Source of the DNA: Actinomycetes bacterium | Lineage (GTDB): Bacteria > Actinomycetota > Acidimicrobiia > Acidimicrobiales > Palsa-688 | DNA length: 8,881 nt | Direction of reading: 5' to 3' | NCBI GenBank assembly: GCA_021815935.1 | Contig: JAKAZH010000065.1 | Span: 1 to 8,881 of the forward strand | Shown: positions 5,854 through 8,881 of the stretch, in pieces | Position numbering within the stretch: the stretch's first letter is position 1 | Layout: each line of letters begins with the position of its first letter | Translations under genes and position numbers: made by a program | Notes under the pieces: generated by a model | What the model was told of the DNA's origin: nothing | Seen by the model: only the letters and a program-made list of their open reading frames with translations | The model's database searches: none

Positions 5854-6810
5854 GTGGACCGCGACGAGACGGCAATCGAAGTGTGCGACCTGACGGTTCG
5901 CTACGGGAGGAAGGTCGCCGTCGATTCACTACACCTCAGGGTAGCGTCCGGGGAGATCGTTGCCTTGCTCGGGCGCAACGGTGCGGGTAAGACGTCGACC
6001 GTCGAGACACTGGAGGGATACCGCGCTCCGTCGGCGGGCCGCGTCCGTGTGCTCGGCCTCGATCCCTCGGACCGGCGCTCACACCGGGCGCTAGCGCTAC
6101 GAATGGGTGTTATGCTCCAAAAGGGCGGAGTGTACCCCGGGATAGGGGCAGGCGAGGCCCTGAAACTGTTCGCGTCCTACTACGCCCGACCGCTCGACCC
6201 GCAAAACCTCCTCGACGAACTCGATCTGGGCGGCGTGGCGCGCACACCGTGGCGGCGAATGTCTGGAGGCGAGCAGCAGCGGTTGTCGCTGGCACTCGCG
6301 TTGATAGGCCGACCGGACGTCGCTTTCCTTGACGAGCCGACCGCCGGGGTGGATCCACATGGACGGCTTGTAATTCGGGAGAAAATTTCGTCCCTCCGTG
6401 GCTCGGGGGCCGCGGTGGTGGTCACCACTCACGAGCTCGAAGAGGCCGAGAAACTTGCGGACCGCATTGTGATCATGGACGGGGGCAGGATTGTCGCCGC
6501 GGGGCGTCCCAAAGATCTGATCGCTTCGTCCCCGAGCGCTCGACGTGTCCGTTTCAACGCCAAGGATGGACTCGACACGAGCCCCCTGGCCGAACTGCTC
6601 GCAGCAGCCGTGTACGAAACGACTCCCGGCAGCTATACAGTCGCGCTCGAAGGCGACGGCGGAGCATCGGACAGCCGCCAGGCGGTCGCCGCCATCACTT
6701 CTTGGTTGGCGAAGCTCGACCTCCCACTCGCAGGCCTCCGGGTCGGTGCGACCCTCGAAGACGTGTTTTTGGACATCACAGGACAATCGACAGGCTCGGA
6801 CCAACTGTGA
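5854..6810 (+). CDS. ABC transporter ATP-binding protein (DrrA/CcmA-like class)
   Basis: This 318-residue ATPase pairs with the permease gene that follows. It has Walker A GRNGAGKTS (40-48, arginine replacing the common proline), Q-loop glutamine Q89, a canonical MSGGEQQR signature (136-143), Walker B VAFLDE (156-161), a D-loop at AGVDP and switch histidine H193 in TTHELEEAE. The C-terminus ends in ATLEDVFLDITG, the tail motif of DrrA-like drug and lipid exporters. It is not a recent copy of the neighbouring leftward ATPase, because the signature and Q-loop classes differ. GTG 5854 is the best start. It places the first strand (TAIEVCDLTVRYG) at residue 6 onward, and a weak GGTAGG lies upstream. 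The frame stays open back to 4894, but that stretch is antisense to the leftward ATPase and has no protein-like character. The stop overlaps the permease start (GTGA). Confidence 0.92.
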   Translation: MDRDETAIEVCDLTVRYGRKVAVDSLHLRVASGEIVALLGRNGAGKTSTVETLEGYRAPSAGRVRVLGLDPSDRRSHRALALRMGVMLQKGGVYPGIGAGEALKLFASYYARPLDPQNLLDELDLGGVARTPWRRMSGGEQQRLSLALALIGRPDVAFLDEPTAGVDPHGRLVIREKISSLRGSGAAVVVTTHELEEAEKLADRIVIMDGGRIVAAGRPKDLIASSPSARRVRFNAKDGLDTSPLAELLAAAVYETTPGSYTVALEGDGGASDSRQAVAAITSWLAKLDLPLAGLRVGATLEDVFLDITGQSTGSDQL

Positions 6811-7589
6811 CGCCTACCCCGGGCGAGTCCGCCTTCCAGGGACAGATGCGTCGCAGTGGCGGGAGGGCCTGGAGGGCGCAGACCGCCACCGAGATACGTT
6901 CGACGATCCGTCGCGGCGATGCCGTCCTGCTCAACTTGGCGATACCCGTCGCCCTACTCGTATTCTTCTCGCTGGTCAAGGTCCTTCCTCTCCCTTCAGG
7001 GGTGGACCGCCCCGTGGACTTCCTCGCCCCGGGAGTCTTCGCGCTGGCCGTGATGTCATCGGCGATGGTCAGCGTCGCGATAGCGACCGGGTTCGAGCGC
7101 CAGTACGGGGTGCTCAAACGTCTCGGTTCCACACCGCTCGGCCGGCCGAAACTGCTGGCAGCGAAAATAGCTGCCACTGCGACCGTCGAAGTCTTCCAGG
7201 TAATCGTGCTCAGCGGGGTGGCCGTGGCACTCGGTTGGCGCCCGAATGGTCCGCTGGGCTTGGCAGCTATCGCCCTGCTCGCCGGCACCAGTGCATTCAC
7301 CGGCCTAGGCCTGCTGATGGCCGGGTCGCTTCGCGCCGAGGTCACATTGGCGGCAGCGAACGGCCTTTACCTCGCGCTTCTGCTTCTCGGCGGGATGATT
7401 TTTCCGATTTCAAGACTCCCGGCCGGACTGCGCTATGTAGCCGAGAGTCTTCCGTCCGGCGCCCTCTCACAGGTACTGCACTCCGCTGTGAACGCAGCGG
7501 TCCCTCAAAGCTTCGGAGAGTGGCTCGTACTGGCCTGCTGGGCGGTCGTCGCTCCTGTGGCCGCCGCAGGGACGTTCCGCTGGGACTGA
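6807..7589 (+). CDS. ABC-2 type transporter permease (DrrB-like)
   Basis: This 260-residue membrane protein has about six hydrophobic helices, the first at about 40-60. The cytoplasmic loop FERQYGVLKRLGSTPLGRP (96-114) is the hallmark E-R-x-x-G-x-L-K-R-L-x-x-T-P-L motif of DrrB-like ABC-2 exporter permeases. The GGMIFPISRLP segment near the fifth helix is also typical. With the preceding ATPase it should form a two-plus-two exporter in the cytoplasmic membrane, with unknown cargo. GTG 6807 was chosen because it overlaps the ATPase stop in a GTGA junction. An in-frame codon at 6702 would add an unlikely Arg/Pro-rich tail over the ATPase gene. The neighbouring genes are ctaB and ctaA. An ABC ATPase/permease pair next to COX15 is, as I recall, also found in mycobacteria (the Rv1456c-Rv1458c region), which suggests an old association. 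Confidence 0.9.
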   Translation: MTPTPGESAFQGQMRRSGGRAWRAQTATEIRSTIRRGDAVLLNLAIPVALLVFFSLVKVLPLPSGVDRPVDFLAPGVFALAVMSSAMVSVAIATGFERQYGVLKRLGSTPLGRPKLLAAKIAATATVEVFQVIVLSGVAVALGWRPNGPLGLAAIALLAGTSAFTGLGLLMAGSLRAEVTLAAANGLYLALLLLGGMIFPISRLPAGLRYVAESLPSGALSQVLHSAVNAAVPQSFGEWLVLACWAVVAPVAAAGTFRWD

Positions 7590-7619
7590 GCGACTGCTCC
7601 CCTTGAGCGGGAGCGTCTC
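7590..7619. terminator. Possible bidirectional terminator hairpin between convergent genes
   Basis: The 30-base gap between the exporter permease and ctaB, which converge, contains GCTCCC (7596-7601) and its exact reverse complement GGGAGC (7609-7614) around a 7-base loop. The stem is short at 6 base pairs, and neither strand has a strong T-run after it. It could therefore be a weak or Rho-assisted terminator, or a chance hairpin. Its position between two converging stops is the main support. Confidence 0.4.
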
Positions 7620-8531
7620 TCAGCGAAAGATCAGAACATCGATTCCCATTGCCACGAAGAGGAGGGTCACGTAGCTGATAGACCAGTGAAACAGCGTCAT
7701 CGCCGATTGCTCACTAGGCCGGCGCCACAGCCGGCCAGCAAGTAGGACGAAAGCCGCTCCTCCGAGCGCGGCCGCACTCCAATAGAGCGGTCCGAGGGCA
7801 GCCGCCACGCCGAACGCCGCGGATGCGACCACGACGAGGACCGTGTAGACGAGAATCTGCGCTGTCGTCTTCTCGATCGACGCCACGGCCGGCAGCATCG
7901 GCACTTCGACGGAGCGGTAGTCCTCCCGGTACCGGATTGCGAGCGCCCAGAAGTGCGGGGGTGTCCATAGGAACATGAGAGCAAAGAGAACAACCGGCGC
8001 CAAGCCGAGGCTACCCCGGACAGCCGCCCAACCCACGAGCACCGGAACTGCTCCGGCCGCGCCCCCTACGACGATGTTCTGCTTCGAGGTCCTCTTCAGC
8101 CACATCGTATAGACGAACACGTAGAAGGCCGTCGCGCTTACGGCGAGGAGAGCCGACAGCAGGTTTACGGTCGTCCACAACTCCGCGAATGCAGCCACCT
8201 CCAGCCCGACAGCGAAGACAAGGGCTTGGGCGGGCGAGATCAGGCCAGTGACCAGCGGCCTGTTACGGGTGCGTCGCATTATCGAATCGATGTCACGGTC
8301 GACGACCATGTTGATGGCGTTCGCGCCGCCGGCTGCGAGCGTGCCACCGACGAGCGTGGCCACCATGAGGGTAACCCGGGGCAAACCGCGCTCTGCGACG
8401 AACATCGTCGGGATGGTGGTGACAAGCAGAAGTTCGATGATCCTCGGCTTGGTCAAAGCCACGAATCCTCGTGCACGTGCGACCGCAGATACGTCAACCG
8501 ATGCTGATGCGACTGCGGCCATCAAGGTCAT
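7620..8531 (-). CDS. ctaB: Protoheme IX farnesyltransferase (haem O synthase)
   Basis: This 303-residue integral membrane prenyltransferase of the UbiA superfamily adds a farnesyl group to haem B to make haem O for cytochrome oxidase. The TKPRI motif (27-31) opens the first helix. The first Asp-rich motif N74-x3-D78-x3-D82 is intact and is followed by RTRNRPL, the prenyl-diphosphate/Mg site. The family-specific KRTSKQNIVVGGAAGAVPVLVGW segment and the later FLWTPPHFWALAIRYREDYRSVEVPMLP stretch single out the haem O synthase branch from other UbiA enzymes. About nine hydrophobic helices are visible and the length is normal. The longest start, ATG 8531, was taken. A second ATG three codons later (8522) is equally possible, and neither has a strong ribosome binding site. 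The gene is divergent from ctaA, whose enzyme uses its product. Confidence 0.97.
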   Translation of the reverse strand: MTLMAAVASASVDVSAVARARGFVALTKPRIIELLLVTTIPTMFVAERGLPRVTLMVATLVGGTLAAGGANAINMVVDRDIDSIMRRTRNRPLVTGLISPAQALVFAVGLEVAAFAELWTTVNLLSALLAVSATAFYVFVYTMWLKRTSKQNIVVGGAAGAVPVLVGWAAVRGSLGLAPVVLFALMFLWTPPHFWALAIRYREDYRSVEVPMLPAVASIEKTTAQILVYTVLVVVASAAFGVAAALGPLYWSAAALGGAAFVLLAGRLWRRPSEQSAMTLFHWSISYVTLLFVAMGIDVLIFR

Positions 8532-8606
8532 GCTACGCCAGGTCTGCGCACTCGGACAAAGCGGGCGCTGGTCTTGCCTTACCGCGTAGTCCTAGCATGA
8601 GCGACG
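8532..8606. promoter_or_regulatory. Divergent ctaB/ctaA control region with inverted TAGCATGA boxes
   Basis: These 75 bases separate ctaB and ctaA. TCATGCTA (8528-8535) and TAGCATGA (8593-8600) form a perfect 8-base inverted repeat at the two edges, so each outward direction reads TAGCATGA just before its gene. TAGCAT fits a TAnnnT -10 element. On the minus strand a TTGTCC lies about 18 bases upstream of it, a plausible -35. This would start transcription almost on the second ctaB ATG at 8522. On the plus strand the box ends 8 bases before the ctaA ATG, but I see no good -35. Both would give near-leaderless transcripts. A shared operator is the alternative reading. All of this is inference from base patterns. 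Confidence 0.4.
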
Positions 8607-8881
8607 ATGGAGTTACTTTCAGGCCGTCGCGATCACTTTCGCGTCAGCCCCGACGCGTTCCGACGAATGGCGTTCGCCGCCGTCTGCGTCCTCGCTGTAA
8701 CCATTATCTCGGGCGCAGCCGTCCGCCTTAGCGGATCGGGGCTCGGCTGCACGACGTGGCCCGACTGCACCTCCACCAGCATTGTCGCCCCGCTCCGGTT
8801 CCATGCTTGGGTCGAGTTCGGGAACCGCCTTATCAACGCCGCAGCGACGATCGCATCGATCGGAATCCTGGTGGCGGCTCT
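8607..8881 (+). CDS. ctaA: Haem A synthase (COX15/CtaA family), N-terminal part, cut by window end
   Basis: Ninety-one codons are open to the window end and encode the start of haem A synthase, the membrane enzyme that oxidises the C8 methyl of haem O to make haem A. The first membrane helix (about 21-38) runs into AAVRLSGSGLGCTTWPDC (37-54), the family signature. The cysteines C48 and C54 fit the pair found in the first external loop of many bacterial CtaA proteins. Then comes FHAWVEFGNRLIN (65-77), in which H66 and the E-x-x-N-R motif are the expected haem-ligand and active-site region. ATG 8607 is the first in-frame start after an in-frame TGA at 8598-8600. The ribosome binding site is weak. 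The gene is easily missed because it has no stop in the window. It sits divergent from ctaB, as in other actinobacteria. Confidence 0.93.
   Translation, partial: MELLSGRRDHFRVSPDAFRRMAFAAVCVLAVTIISGAAVRLSGSGLGCTTWPDCTSTSIVAPLRFHAWVEFGNRLINAAATIASIGILVAA

Noticed and set aside
6702..6806. Upstream extension of the DrrB-like permease to 6702
   Set aside because: It would lie over the ATPase C-terminus and add an Arg/Pro-rich tail. The GTGA junction at 6807 is the standard coupled start.
8471..8731. A plus-strand frame across the ctaB 5' end, the intergenic region and the ctaA start
   Set aside because: It spans two real genes in wrong frames. The true ctaA frame starts at 8607 and carries the COX15 signature motifs.
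1..8881. CRISPR arrays, tRNA or rRNA genes, insertion sequences, long direct or tandem repeats
   Set aside because: I read for regularly spaced repeats, cloverleaf-like ends, transposase motifs and terminal inverted repeats and saw none. Coding genes fill nearly the whole window.

Overview
The window looks like a chromosomal segment of a high-GC actinobacterium. The signs are roughly two-thirds G+C by eye, frequent GTG starts, many 4-base start/stop overlaps, an actinobacterial-type ABC-2 permease with a SEWTKLRTVRSTFW N-terminus, and a divergent ctaB/ctaA pair. Acidimicrobiia or a related deep lineage would fit, but that is a guess. I see no mobile element, CRISPR array, tRNA or rRNA. Gene density is very high and no gap exceeds 75 bases.

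Layout. (1) Bases 1-1315, plus strand: the 3' end of one Gfo/Idh/MocA-type oxidoreductase gene, then a complete gene of the same superfamily. (2) Bases 1312-5787, minus strand: a tightly packed five-gene operon read right to left. It encodes an ABC ATPase, its ABC-2 permease, a histidine phosphatase, a rhomboid protease with an N-terminal zinc-binding domain, and an FAD-dependent amine-oxidase/desaturase-like protein. Junctions are 4-base overlaps, direct abutment or a 2-base gap. The last gene overlaps the end of the plus-strand oxidoreductase tail to tail by 4 bases. (3) Bases 5788-5853: a short divergent control region. (4) Bases 5854-7589, plus strand: a second, unrelated ABC exporter (DrrA-like ATPase plus DrrB-like permease) with a 4-base overlap. 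(5) Bases 7590-7619: a small hairpin between convergent genes. (6) Bases 7620-8531, minus strand: ctaB, haem O synthase. (7) Bases 8532-8606: a divergent control region, then the 5' part of ctaA/COX15 (haem A synthase), cut by the window end.

How the genes fit together. CtaB and CtaA act in sequence (haem B to haem O to haem A) and supply the cofactor of aa3-type cytochrome oxidase, so the host is aerobic. The DrrAB-like exporter next to them recalls the COX15-adjacent ABC transporter of other actinobacteria, and a link to haem or respiration is inference. The five-gene operon joins an exporter with a membrane protease, a phosphatase and a flavoenzyme. Its arrangement implies co-expression, but I cannot name a shared pathway. 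I found no clear candidate for a wholly new system. The zinc-finger rhomboid operon and the cta-linked exporter are the best leads.
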